Shown one piece after another: positions 16,826 through 26,388 of a DNA stretch of 62,773 bases; position 1 is the first letter of the stretch; every line of letters starts with the position of its first letter. The notes below the pieces were generated by a model. It saw only the letters and a list, made by a program, of their open reading frames with translations, was not told the origin of the DNA and made no database searches. The stretch is from Bacteroides sp. UBA1317 (GTDB taxonomy: Bacteria > Bacteroidota > Bacteroidia > Bacteroidales > Bacteroidaceae): contig DBTL01000052.1 of assembly GCA_002307035.1 (NCBI GenBank), positions 1-62,773 of the forward strand, in the 5' to 3' direction. The translations under genes were made by a program, and so were the position numbers.

Positions 16826-18982
16826 TTATTTAGCCTCAATCAAACTGATTGCGTATCCTCCTCCCGGAGCCGCTTTTAGTTCGAATTTTGTTTTATTCGT
16901 TACCACACGATGCGTTATTTGATAGGCTTGTGGATTCTTCTCATAATCAGCATCCTTTGTATCAGCATAAATAGTTGCCTGATACTTCTTTCCTGGATCA
17001 AGAAAATCAAGAGAAAGATTAGAGAGATGTCCATTCTCATCACTTGTGCAACCGACAAACCAGTTATTAGTGCCTTTCGCTTTGCGAGCTACCGTGATAT
17101 AATCACCCGGTTCAGCTTCCAGATACTTACTATCATCCCAATCTACAGCTACATCTTTGATGAATTGAAAAGCATCCATAAAGCGTTCGTAATTCTCCGG
17201 AAGGTCTGCCGCCATCTGCAAAGGACTATACATCGTAACATACAAGGCCAGCTGACGGCACAAAGTGGTACGCACCCATGATTTATTATTTGGATTCACT
17301 TTCCATATTTTTGTTTCAAAAATACCCGGAGTATAATCCATCGGGCCACCCACCAAACGAGTAAAAGGTAAGATTGTGGTATGATCCGGATGACTTCCAC
17401 CAAAAGCTTCATACTCCGTACCACGAGCAGACTCATTACCTATCAGGTTAGGATATGTACGGCAAAGTCCGGTAGGACGAACAGCCTCATGAGCATTCAC
17501 CATGATTTTATAACCGGCAGCCTTCTTTACGGCATACAGATAATGATTATTCATCCATTGCCCGTAATGATGTTCACCACGAGGAATGATATCCCCTACA
17601 TAACCACTCTTCACTGCATTATAACCATTGTCTACCATAAACCGATATGCCTTATCCATGTGCCTTTCATAATTGCGTACTGAAGAAGAGGTCTCATGGT
17701 GCATCATCAAGCGAACCCCTTTGCTCTTCGCATAAGCATTCAATGCTTTCACATCAAAATCGGGATAAGGAGTCACAAAATCAAATACATCATCTTTCGA
17801 GTGCCCGAACCAGTCTTCCCAACCTTCGTTCCATCCCTCTACCAACACCTGGTCAAAGCCATTCTTTGCTGCAAAGTCTATATATTTTTTCACATTCTCA
17901 TTGTTAGCAGAATGCTTGCCATTAGGTTTGGTCTTGGTATAATCTGTTTCACCCAACTTTACAGAAGGCAATTCGTCAGTATAGGCCCAAGAGCCTTTTC
18001 CGGTAATCATTTCCCACCACACACCTACATATTTAACAGGTTTTATCCATGAAGTATCTTTTATCTTGCAAGGTTCATTTAAGTTCAATATAAGATGTGA
18101 AGCCAGAATTTTGCGGGCATCGTCACTTACCATTACCGTTCTCCATGGTGATTTACACGGAGTTTGCATATATCCTTTATTTCCCAACGCATCAGGAGTC
18201 AGCCACGATTCAAATACCAGATTCTTATCATCCAGATTCAGATGCATACAAGAATAATCCACCAAAGCAGCTTCGTGCAGATTGAGATATAACCCGTCAT
18301 CACTCTTCATCATCAAAGAGGTCTGCACGCCTGTTGGCGAAAATTGAGTTTGAGATGCATTGCTACTGATAGATGCCTTCATCAGCTCTCTTATTTCAGT
18401 CAGTTTTGAAGTTGTATAGTCATACTCCTGCGTATCATAATCGCCTGCAATCCAATAAGCAGTATGATTGCCTGCCATGGCAAATTGAGAATGCTCTTCA
18501 GCGATTACAAAATAATTCAGATTCTTTTGCTGCGGAAACTCATAGCGAAAACCCATTCCATCATCATATATCCGAAAACGAATCAGAATAAAACGCTCCA
18601 TTGCCGGTTGGTTCAGTTTCACTGTCAGCTCATTGTAGTTGTTTCTGATATTCTTCACTTCACCCCATACAGGTTGCCATGTTTCATCAAAAGTAGAAGA
18701 TTTAGAATCAACTAACTCAAAACCGTTGTATAAAGATGATTGACCCACTTTACCTGATTTTGAAAAATCATTGAAAGAGGCAGGCTCATTCCCATCCTTC
18801 AGTTCAATACCTAATTTACTCTCTTTTATAACAGGCTTACCCTTGTAACTCAACTCATATACCGGCACACCCTCTTTTACCTCAAAGTTCAGCACCAACT
18901 CTCCATTCGGAGATTTTATCAGTTCGGCTTTCATCGCTACTGCCCAAAGAAGTAACGCTATACCCAATAATACCCTTCTCAT
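16826..18982 (-). CDS. GH97 alpha-glucosidase (SusB-like, inverting type)
   Basis: A 718-residue secreted glycoside hydrolase with a signal peptide (about 1-19). An N-terminal beta-sandwich is followed by a TIM barrel from about 315 and a C-terminal beta domain. Glu430 (HHETS), Glu499 (NAHEA), Glu517 (GNES) and Glu523 (GTEYE) are spaced 69, 18 and 6 residues apart, exactly as E439, E508, E526 and E532 in SusB. Gly in KSGYVG, where retaining members carry the nucleophile Asp, points to the inverting alpha-glucosidase group. It is the last gene of the PUL and would cleave isomalto- or malto-oligosaccharides in the periplasm. Confidence 0.9.
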   Translation of the reverse strand: MRRVLLGIALLLWAVAMKAELIKSPNGELVLNFEVKEGVPVYELSYKGKPVIKESKLGIELKDGNEPASFNDFSKSGKVGQSSLYNGFELVDSKSSTFDETWQPVWGEVKNIRNNYNELTVKLNQPAMERFILIRFRIYDDGMGFRYEFPQQKNLNYFVIAEEHSQFAMAGNHTAYWIAGDYDTQEYDYTTSKLTEIRELMKASISSNASQTQFSPTGVQTSLMMKSDDGLYLNLHEAALVDYSCMHLNLDDKNLVFESWLTPDALGNKGYMQTPCKSPWRTVMVSDDARKILASHLILNLNEPCKIKDTSWIKPVKYVGVWWEMITGKGSWAYTDELPSVKLGETDYTKTKPNGKHSANNENVKKYIDFAAKNGFDQVLVEGWNEGWEDWFGHSKDDVFDFVTPYPDFDVKALNAYAKSKGVRLMMHHETSSSVRNYERHMDKAYRFMVDNGYNAVKSGYVGDIIPRGEHHYGQWMNNHYLYAVKKAAGYKIMVNAHEAVRPTGLCRTYPNLIGNESARGTEYEAFGGSHPDHTTILPFTRLVGGPMDYTPGIFETKIWKVNPNNKSWVRTTLCRQLALYVTMYSPLQMAADLPENYERFMDAFQFIKDVAVDWDDSKYLEAEPGDYITVARKAKGTNNWFVGCTSDENGHLSNLSLDFLDPGKKYQATIYADTKDADYEKNPQAYQITHRVVTNKTKFELKAAPGGGYAISLIEAK

Positions 18983-19003
18983 TCTATTTATCTGATTTTA
19001 AAT

Positions 19004-21505
19004 TTAGTAATTGATAAGCACCTGTTTTTGCACACCTGCGTCGGGCAATTTCACCTTGCAAACATGAGCCTCTTTATCCCATGTCCAAACAATAGATTTC
19101 GTATTACCTTCAATATTTTCATTGAAAACGGTAGCTTTTACTTTCTTCAGTTTCTTTCCGTCCATCATTATCTGTTTAGGAAGCGCAGATGTATAAACAG
19201 CAAACACAAAATTGCGCTCTCCGGGAATCTGATACCCTTCTCCTTCACGGGCAAGCAAAGTAAGTTCGTATCCCTTGCCCAATGTCCGGAAACGAATGGG
19301 GGTCTTCATAAACTCACCACGCTGGTAGCCTAAATTTTCTCCCTCGTCTTCATACAAAGAAAACTGCACCGTTTCTCCCTCTTGCGCAGGAAACACCTCA
19401 AAGGTTACAGGATATACTTTTTTCTCGGTTGTGTAATTCAGTACAGGCATCGTTGGTATAATAGACCCTTGTTTCACAAACATCGGAATGACGTTCAGCG
19501 GAGCATCAACAGTTGTCCACTGCTCACCATTCAACACGGTTTGTTTATCATTATAATTCACCCATTTCCCTTCGGGCAAATAAACATTTTTAGTACGAGC
19601 ACCCTTTTTTACCACAGGAGCCACCAGCAACTCTTTGCCAAACATAAACTGCGCATCTGTTCCAATCGTCTCCGCATCGAGCGGATACTCCATAAACATC
19701 GGGCGCATAATAGGTAATCCCATGTCATGAGCCTCGCGGGCATAAGTGTAGATATAGGGCATCAAACGATATTTCAGTTCGATAGCAGCTTTCGCATTCT
19801 GTTCGGCCTCAGCACCAAATAGCCACGGTTCAACCGCCACATCACCTTCATGGTGAATACGGCTCAATGGATTAAATGCCCCAAACTGTATCCAACGGGT
19901 ATAGAGTTCGGCCATTGCCGGATAATCTTCAATATCGCCACAATAACCGGTAATATCACAAGTCACAAACGGAATCAACCCCAATCCCGCAGATAACGTA
20001 ACAGGAATCTGGTTCGCTAATTGTCCCCAACCTTGTAGCACATCATTTCCATTGCCGCTATCTCCTGTCCAACCAAACGTATAACGCTGCAAGCCCGCAT
20101 AAGCCGCACGAGTCATCTGGAATACACGGCGGTCAGGATTACGTTTCTCAAATTGTTCCTTCACCACCTTGTCCCAAGTCAGTCCATACACATTATGAAT
20201 TTCATCGTGCATTCCCAAATGATGCTTCATCACCAAACGCTCTGTCTGGTCTTCATTGCTCCATGCCGGCTCGCCCATGTCAGTCCAGAAACCGGCAACG
20301 CCATCATCAATCGGTTTTTGCTGATAAGCACCCCACCAATCGGCCACTTTAGGAAGAGTAAAGTCCACAACGCCACAGTTTCCGCCCCATGGCCAAGGCA
20401 TATCATAACTTTTTCCGGTAGTACTATCTTTCACAAAATAGCCCATAGCATCAGCCTCTTTCCATTGTTTCTCATTGGCCTGCGAAATCACCGGATCTTG
20501 AGAGACAATCACCTTAAAGCCCATCCCCTTCAAGTCCGACAACATCTTCTTCGGATTTTCATAGTTACCTTTCCGCCACTCAAAATCCTGCAAGTTCTGT
20601 GTCCAACCAATATCCTGATAGATAATATCACAAGGAATTCCACGGTTACGATACCCTTTCGCTATGTCACGTGTTAGCTTTTCGTTCGTCAGCAAACCCC
20701 GGCATTGTGCAAAACCCAACGCCCATTTGGGAGGCATAATGGCTTTACCCGTCAATCCTACATACTCACCCATAATCTCCTTATAATCTTTGCCGAAGAT
20801 AAAGTAATAAACCATCTCCCCGTCGGGCGCTTCAAAACTGTAATAATCACGGCTCTCGGTACCAAACTTAAACTCTGTTTTATACGTATTATCTAAAAAC
20901 AGACCATAGCCATAGCTACTCATAAAAAACGGAATGCTCTTATACAAAGGGTCCTCAGCAATGCTGTAACATGGTTTGTCACTGTTCCACATTTTATAAG
21001 CCTCTCCCCTGCGATCCATTTTTCCTGTCTTCTCACCCAAACCAAAGAAATGTTCGTCACGTCTCAACATTTTGTATTCAATCTCTCTAGAACCTTCACT
21101 CACATGCCCTTTATCTGCATAATCGCTGAATATCAGTTTCTGATACTTGTCAAAGATTTGCAGACTACACGGTTTTTTATTTACCCGAATGCGGAGCTTT
21201 GAAGTAAACAATTCATAGCAAGCAGGCTGTTCGTCTACATGAATGCTATCTATGTTTTCCAATTGCTCATTTATAACAGCAAACGAAGAATTCTTTCGCT
21301 GAAAGTTACCATTCGGAGAAAACCAGATCTTCACCACCGACTGACTGCATAGTTGTAGTTGCAGTCCCGCACTATCTGCTAAGTGAAAGGTCACCCGGTT
21401 TCCCTGCAAAGAATAAGAGGAGCAGTTTCCCGAAACATTTGCCATAAGCGGCACGTTCAAAAACAAGCCAAAGGCTATAATTAACAGTTTGTTTTTCATT
21501 CCCAT
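19004..21505 (-). CDS. GH31 alpha-glucosidase
   Basis: An 833-residue secreted enzyme with a signal peptide (about 3-22). The GH31 barrel has nucleophile Asp409 in GFWTDMGEP and acid/base Asp482 in FGWTGDSG. The C-terminal part matches the DUF5110-like beta domain seen in Bacteroides GH31 proteins. The start is either 21505 or the in-frame ATG two codons later. It lies 8 nt after the GH66 stop and 21 nt before GH97, so it is in the PUL operon. With GH66 upstream, alpha-1,6-linked glucose oligomers are the likely substrate. Confidence 0.92.
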   Translation of the reverse strand: MGMKNKLLIIAFGLFLNVPLMANVSGNCSSYSLQGNRVTFHLADSAGLQLQLCSQSVVKIWFSPNGNFQRKNSSFAVINEQLENIDSIHVDEQPACYELFTSKLRIRVNKKPCSLQIFDKYQKLIFSDYADKGHVSEGSREIEYKMLRRDEHFFGLGEKTGKMDRRGEAYKMWNSDKPCYSIAEDPLYKSIPFFMSSYGYGLFLDNTYKTEFKFGTESRDYYSFEAPDGEMVYYFIFGKDYKEIMGEYVGLTGKAIMPPKWALGFAQCRGLLTNEKLTRDIAKGYRNRGIPCDIIYQDIGWTQNLQDFEWRKGNYENPKKMLSDLKGMGFKVIVSQDPVISQANEKQWKEADAMGYFVKDSTTGKSYDMPWPWGGNCGVVDFTLPKVADWWGAYQQKPIDDGVAGFWTDMGEPAWSNEDQTERLVMKHHLGMHDEIHNVYGLTWDKVVKEQFEKRNPDRRVFQMTRAAYAGLQRYTFGWTGDSGNGNDVLQGWGQLANQIPVTLSAGLGLIPFVTCDITGYCGDIEDYPAMAELYTRWIQFGAFNPLSRIHHEGDVAVEPWLFGAEAEQNAKAAIELKYRLMPYIYTYAREAHDMGLPIMRPMFMEYPLDAETIGTDAQFMFGKELLVAPVVKKGARTKNVYLPEGKWVNYNDKQTVLNGEQWTTVDAPLNVIPMFVKQGSIIPTMPVLNYTTEKKVYPVTFEVFPAQEGETVQFSLYEDEGENLGYQRGEFMKTPIRFRTLGKGYELTLLAREGEGYQIPGERNFVFAVYTSALPKQIMMDGKKLKKVKATVFNENIEGNTKSIVWTWDKEAHVCKVKLPDAGVQKQVLINY

Positions 21506-21513
21506 CTTTTTTA

Positions 21514-23292
21514 TTATTCAAGCACCACCATTGACCAATACTTCAGCGAAGGCAGCACAAACGAAACTGTCCCGTCTTTCTGTACAAAAGCCAATTCCTG
21601 TGGTACACCACCATGTACATCAGGCGAAGCCACCCATATTTTGTTCACCTTACCCGTTGAAGTCAATTGCAAAGAAAGTGCCGACAGCAGATTCGGTTCA
21701 GGCATATCGCCGTTCAAATCACGCCAGCTCACATTGTTTGCCTGAGAAAAGTTAATTAAGTGAATCACTTGCCTATTATCCACTATCTTTGATAAAGCAG
21801 TAACATATCCTATCTTTGGAGGCCAGGCAGAAAGTTTCACCTTTGCATTTGTCGTGCTCAAGTTCACTACGTTTTCACTGCCACCGTCTCTGAGCAGATT
21901 CTCATAAGCTGTCATAAAATCATAATAATGTATCATGGCTGCTTTCAAAGCCGTGTTCATTGATAAGTTACTGTTCGGAAAATACTCTTTACACAACATG
22001 TGTTCACCGCCAAGTTCTAGGTGCGAACCACCCAGAGCAAACATCACCGCATCAGTAAGCAATACTCCCGGAGTATTAAATATTCCCTTGGAATCGGCAA
22101 TATTATAATTCATGTACGCAGCAAAAACCGTTTTCAGTTTATCACTTCCATACACATTATTTGCTTTGACAATCGTTTTCAGATGATCAAAGTCAGCCTC
22201 ATCGTTCCAAACCTCATTATAAAGAAAATCAACCTTCCCTGTTTCTGCTATTTGTTTAGCCCCATAGCTGCTAACCGCATTCATCACCAATCGCTTATCA
22301 GGATGCGCAGTCTTCATCGCTTCAATAAACGAAGCATATCCTTTCGGCAGATTCACAGCCGCACCACTATAATCATACAGAGTGCCTCGTTGTCCTAACT
22401 GATCTATCTGATAACCATCGAAATTAAGATTGGTATATACATCATCATTGCGCTGAGCCATATACTTTTGCCACTCCGCATTGGCCGGATTAACCAGATA
22501 GATATCGCTCTTCCAGCTACTTGGCAGATCATGACTATCTTTGGAAGTATGGGAAGCATCTTTAAAAAGATACCACTCATCCTTCACTCCATCGGCAGCC
22601 GCATCGCTTAGAGCTCCGAAACATAAATTGTAAAACATAGACTTCATGCCAAACTCATGCTGAGCCTTAATGTAGTTCTTCACAGAACTTGTGTAAATAG
22701 TACGATTGGCAATGTCGGTATATGTATCATCCAACTTCTCTCTTGTGCCACCCAAAGGCCAGTGATGCTTATTGTGCCAGTCCTGAAACTGCACTCCGTT
22801 GATGTGATGCCTGTTCAGGTAAGCCATCTCTTCGCGCGTTACCTCCTCTGTTTTATCCTGGCCGAAAGCAGCCACGAATCCGTATCGGGGAAAACGTGTC
22901 CAATCGCTGGAAACGTCTACGGCAACAGAACCCAGAATCACCTCCGTTCCCTCAGATTCTGTCTGATACAGATCCACCATATATCCCGTAAAATCATCCG
23001 ACGGAGCAATCCATGTCCATGTTGCCGAACTCAAACCAATCTCTTCAATCACCATTGTCAGATGTCGATAACGGACTTTCGTGTCCGCTGGTACATTATC
23101 GACAGTGAACAAAACCGCCTCTCCCGGCTTATAACAAGCTTTATCAGTAGAAATATCCACAGTCAGATTTGATTTGGTAACAGTCACGTCAGTAACACCG
23201 CCTAATTCTCCGCAGCCTTGCCCGGATTCTTCGCCTTTGCTACAAGACGTGAAAAATAACATCGTAATAACTAGATATATAAATCGGCCCAT
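21514..23292 (-). CDS. GH66 dextranase, surface lipoprotein
   Basis: A 592-residue protein. A lipoprotein signal peptide with Cys17 (FFTSC|SKGEE) suggests outer-membrane, probably surface, display. The GH66 barrel carries nucleophile Asp297 in FDGYQIDQLG and acid/base Glu360 in FLYNEVWNDE. GH66 enzymes are endo-dextranases or cycloisomaltooligosaccharide glucanotransferases. No extra CBM35-like insertion was seen, which favours dextranase. It is the key enzyme defining this PUL as dextran-directed. A 9-bp hairpin separates it from the SusE/F gene upstream. Confidence 0.92.
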   Translation of the reverse strand: MGRFIYLVITMLFFTSCSKGEESGQGCGELGGVTDVTVTKSNLTVDISTDKACYKPGEAVLFTVDNVPADTKVRYRHLTMVIEEIGLSSATWTWIAPSDDFTGYMVDLYQTESEGTEVILGSVAVDVSSDWTRFPRYGFVAAFGQDKTEEVTREEMAYLNRHHINGVQFQDWHNKHHWPLGGTREKLDDTYTDIANRTIYTSSVKNYIKAQHEFGMKSMFYNLCFGALSDAAADGVKDEWYLFKDASHTSKDSHDLPSSWKSDIYLVNPANAEWQKYMAQRNDDVYTNLNFDGYQIDQLGQRGTLYDYSGAAVNLPKGYASFIEAMKTAHPDKRLVMNAVSSYGAKQIAETGKVDFLYNEVWNDEADFDHLKTIVKANNVYGSDKLKTVFAAYMNYNIADSKGIFNTPGVLLTDAVMFALGGSHLELGGEHMLCKEYFPNSNLSMNTALKAAMIHYYDFMTAYENLLRDGGSENVVNLSTTNAKVKLSAWPPKIGYVTALSKIVDNRQVIHLINFSQANNVSWRDLNGDMPEPNLLSALSLQLTSTGKVNKIWVASPDVHGGVPQELAFVQKDGTVSFVLPSLKYWSMVVLE

Positions 23293-23311
23293 TATCCTAT
23301 CTTTTAAGATG

Positions 23312-23349
23312 AAGAGCGACCGGCTGATGACTACCCAGCAGTCGCTCTT
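23312..23349 (-). other. Intercistronic RNA hairpin inside the PUL
   Basis: Arms aagagcgac (23312-23320) and gtcgctctt (23341-23349) pair over 9 bp, with an inner gctg/cagc stem. It lies in the 73-nt gap between SusE/F and GH66. On the transcribed strand no U-tract follows, so it is not a strong terminator. It may stabilise the 3' end of the SusCDE segment or reduce enzyme expression. Confidence 0.55.
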
Positions 23350-23365
23350 ATTTATTAAATTCTAC

Positions 23366-24862
23366 CTATTGCTTCACTATCGATATAGTTTCCTTCAATT
23401 GATTTGCGGTAATTACGTACGTCCCTGCTACAGTAATTTTCCATTTCATATCCACATCTCCCAAATTTACGTCCGGATACAAAGCGGCGAAATCAGTGCT
23501 CGATTTATCAACAAACAGCATATTTTCGGTTGTTCCGGTAGGTACTTTGTCTTTTGTATCGGGCATAAACCAAGCACCATTCCAATCCGTTTTTTTATCA
23601 CATGATATTTTTAACTCACCAACACTTAATAGTCCTCTCCATGTAAACTCATATGGACTGGAAGTTGCTTCCATAGCTGCCGCATTGGCTAAATCCCAAG
23701 CGGAAGGGGATGCACTTCCTACCAGATAAAGACCTGTATAAGGAGTAAATGGTTTCATCAGCATCTTTTCTTTGTTCTTCGTCACGTCAAGTGCTATCTT
23801 GTATGCCTTGCCACACTCAGACTCTTTCATCAACCATTTGTTGTCATCCTTACTATTATAAACTACAGATGTGCTTGTATAAGGAGCATTGGCTTCACTG
23901 GCAAACAACATATCAGCCCAACCCTCAGCTGTACCAAATTTAAACTCACCACCATTGTTCCACTCAAACACGTCGCCATAATGGAATAGATTTATGCGTA
24001 GCGGATCTTTTACCATTTGTATAAATGCCCAGTTAGTAAAAGAACCCACGAAGTACACTTTTTCAAAACGTACGGCACTTCCATCTGTTTCAGTCACAGT
24101 AAGCGTTAAATTCAGCAAATCAGCCGTTACAAGATATATTGCATCTTTGGTTATCGTAAACTGTCCGTCAGGGTCCGAATCGGATGAACGATAAACGAGC
24201 TTCAATTCATCTACAGACTCAGCTTTATTGTATGACGGAAGGATCTCGCCCTTCGTTGTAATAAATTTAAAGTTACCACTGGTTAACTTACCTGTCCATG
24301 TAAAGACACCTGTTTCAGAGCGTTCCATTTCTGTTGGTTCGGAAACGCTCCAAGCCGTAGGTGTTGCATCGCCAATTAGATAAAGCGTAGTGGTTACAGG
24401 CTTATAAGTGGTAACAGAAAATGAAGCCGATGAAGTCTGCGTTGCGGTTTCTTCTGCATCCACTACAGAAGCAGTAATACGCACTTCAATGTCCACCTTC
24501 GTTCCGGTAACAATTCCCAAATTATCACTCAATAAGGTATTCAACTCTTCTACGGTCTTTGTCCATTCATAAACGCCACTACCCAAACTTTCAGAATACG
24601 CATTGGCAAAGTTAGTTCCCGCCTTTGCCACCTCCAGCTTATAAGTAATTTTATTACCAGTTCCGTAGTTTGTTCCGGTAGTCCACTCTAGAGTAAGCGC
24701 ATCATCTGCATGATTTATTTCATTCAGCACCAGCGCCTGCGTGTTTGCTGTAAGAGTAAGCACATCGCTTCCTTTATCCAGTTCAGCATAATCCTCAGTA
24801 CAAGCAGCCAAAAACATACAGCCTGTAAAGAAGAAAAGTATCTTATATATATTCTTTTTCAT
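23366..24862 (-). CDS. SusE/SusF-type outer-membrane glycan-binding lipoprotein
   Basis: A 498-residue lipoprotein with lipidation Cys21 (FLAAC|TED). Residues about 22-150 form a SusE-type immunoglobulin-like N-terminal domain. Three related beta modules follow, beginning LYLIGDATPTAW (about 157), VYFVGSFTNW (about 270) and LYLVGSASPSAW (about 380), the pattern of the starch-binding modules of SusE and SusF. It is positioned between SusD and the GH66 enzyme, as expected for a surface glycan-binding protein. Confidence 0.88.
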   Translation of the reverse strand: MKKNIYKILFFFTGCMFLAACTEDYAELDKGSDVLTLTANTQALVLNEINHADDALTLEWTTGTNYGTGNKITYKLEVAKAGTNFANAYSESLGSGVYEWTKTVEELNTLLSDNLGIVTGTKVDIEVRITASVVDAEETATQTSSASFSVTTYKPVTTTLYLIGDATPTAWSVSEPTEMERSETGVFTWTGKLTSGNFKFITTKGEILPSYNKAESVDELKLVYRSSDSDPDGQFTITKDAIYLVTADLLNLTLTVTETDGSAVRFEKVYFVGSFTNWAFIQMVKDPLRINLFHYGDVFEWNNGGEFKFGTAEGWADMLFASEANAPYTSTSVVYNSKDDNKWLMKESECGKAYKIALDVTKNKEKMLMKPFTPYTGLYLVGSASPSAWDLANAAAMEATSSPYEFTWRGLLSVGELKISCDKKTDWNGAWFMPDTKDKVPTGTTENMLFVDKSSTDFAALYPDVNLGDVDMKWKITVAGTYVITANQLKETISIVKQ

Positions 24863-24884
24863 AATTCTTGCTAGTATTAGTCTG

Positions 24885-26375
24885 TTAATAACCCGGATTC
24901 TGTGTCATCAGTGTGTTTGAATCCATCTCCGTTTGCGGTATAGGTAATAGAAGACGTTCTTTTGTTACATTACTCTTTCCTATTGATTTTAGGAATGAAA
25001 GAGCATACTCACCATTGTTGATACGAATCATATCAAACCAGCGATGTCCCTCAAAAGCCAACTCCATCCTGCGTTCATGAATAATTTTTTCGCGCATATC
25101 CTCTTTCGACAAAGTAGTTAAAACGTCCGCTAATCCGGCACGTTTACGTACAATATTCAACGGTGCGGCAGCTTGTGAAGTCAACCCCTGTTCATTCAGC
25201 GCCTCTGCTTTCTTCAGCAATACATCGGCATAGCGATAGACCACAAAATTAGCAGGATCATTAACTGATTCCTTAGCTATATCTTTAGATACAAGGAACT
25301 TACGCACATTATATCCGGTATACGACCACGTTTTCTTATATTCTATACTATCGAAAGGCTCACAACCATCATAAAGAATAGTCACATCTTTGCGCTTATC
25401 GCCTTTTTCATACTGATCCACAAACTCCTGAGTAGGCTGATTCCACCCATAAGCACCGGCTACCATTCCCGAATTACGGGGCCCCATAAAAGTAGACCGC
25501 CATGACGACTGAGTATCGGCTCCCCAAAAATCATATTTAGTATTACCTGAATACTGAACCTCAAAAATAGATTCCGCTTGATTGTTTTTTAATGGGTCAA
25601 AATTATCAGCATAGTTGCATGTAGATAAATCGTAGCCTAATGCAGTAACCTCATCGCACAGCTTAACCACCTCACTGTAATAATCCGCATTATCGGGAGC
25701 TAAAGTGAGGTAAATATCGGCAAGCATAGTCAGTGCAGCATCTTTGCAGGCACGTCCTTTATCTTCTGCCGCATATTCACTCTTGGCCGGAAGCAATTCA
25801 ATGGCATTCTTACAATCAGAAATAATCTGTGCATACACCTCATCCTTTGTATTACGCGCAATGGCAGTAGACTCACCAGCTACATAAGGTTTCAGCCTCA
25901 GAGGTACACCACCATACAGACGAACCAGAATATAATAATAGTGAGCACGCAGAAAATAAGCCTCGCCCATGCAGCGATTCTTAAGATCTTCCGTTACGTT
26001 AGCACCTGGCAGATTGTTGAGAACAATATTACAGCGTCCAATGCCCACCCATGGAGATCGCCAGACATAGAGTGCATATCCATTATCACTCAGAGTAGTA
26101 AAATTAGATGCCTGAACAGTTTCCAGACCATCTGTACCACCGCCGCCTCCAACTTCACTGTTTCCGGCAATAATATCAAGACACCAGATACGTTGATTAT
26201 ATAAGTTAGACGACTGAAGAGATTTGTAACAGGCCGTAGTCAAGGCCTCAGCTACTCCATCTGTTACCTCCGATTCCGGATCTACTGCATCGGTAGGAGC
26301 TTTGTCCAGAAAATCGCTGCATGATGCCAAAGTTACAAGTGTCAGCATCAATAGTATGTTTGATATTTTTTTCAT
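24885..26375 (-). CDS. SusD/RagB-family glycan-binding lipoprotein
   Basis: A 496-residue lipoprotein with Cys19 (TLASC|SDFLD). It has the SusD helical TPR scaffold (MGEAYFLRAHYYYILVRLYGGVPL near residues 132-155) and the conserved C-terminal part (RYADVLLKKAEALNE, ERRMELAFEGHRWFDMIR). It forms a lid over the SusC barrel at the cell surface and binds glycan. It starts 13 nt after the SusC stop. The gene is intact although its SusC partner is interrupted. Confidence 0.95.
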   Translation of the reverse strand: MKKISNILLMLTLVTLASCSDFLDKAPTDAVDPESEVTDGVAEALTTACYKSLQSSNLYNQRIWCLDIIAGNSEVGGGGGTDGLETVQASNFTTLSDNGYALYVWRSPWVGIGRCNIVLNNLPGANVTEDLKNRCMGEAYFLRAHYYYILVRLYGGVPLRLKPYVAGESTAIARNTKDEVYAQIISDCKNAIELLPAKSEYAAEDKGRACKDAALTMLADIYLTLAPDNADYYSEVVKLCDEVTALGYDLSTCNYADNFDPLKNNQAESIFEVQYSGNTKYDFWGADTQSSWRSTFMGPRNSGMVAGAYGWNQPTQEFVDQYEKGDKRKDVTILYDGCEPFDSIEYKKTWSYTGYNVRKFLVSKDIAKESVNDPANFVVYRYADVLLKKAEALNEQGLTSQAAAPLNIVRKRAGLADVLTTLSKEDMREKIIHERRMELAFEGHRWFDMIRINNGEYALSFLKSIGKSNVTKERLLLPIPQTEMDSNTLMTQNPGY

Positions 26376-26388
26376 ATTATCCTTCTTA

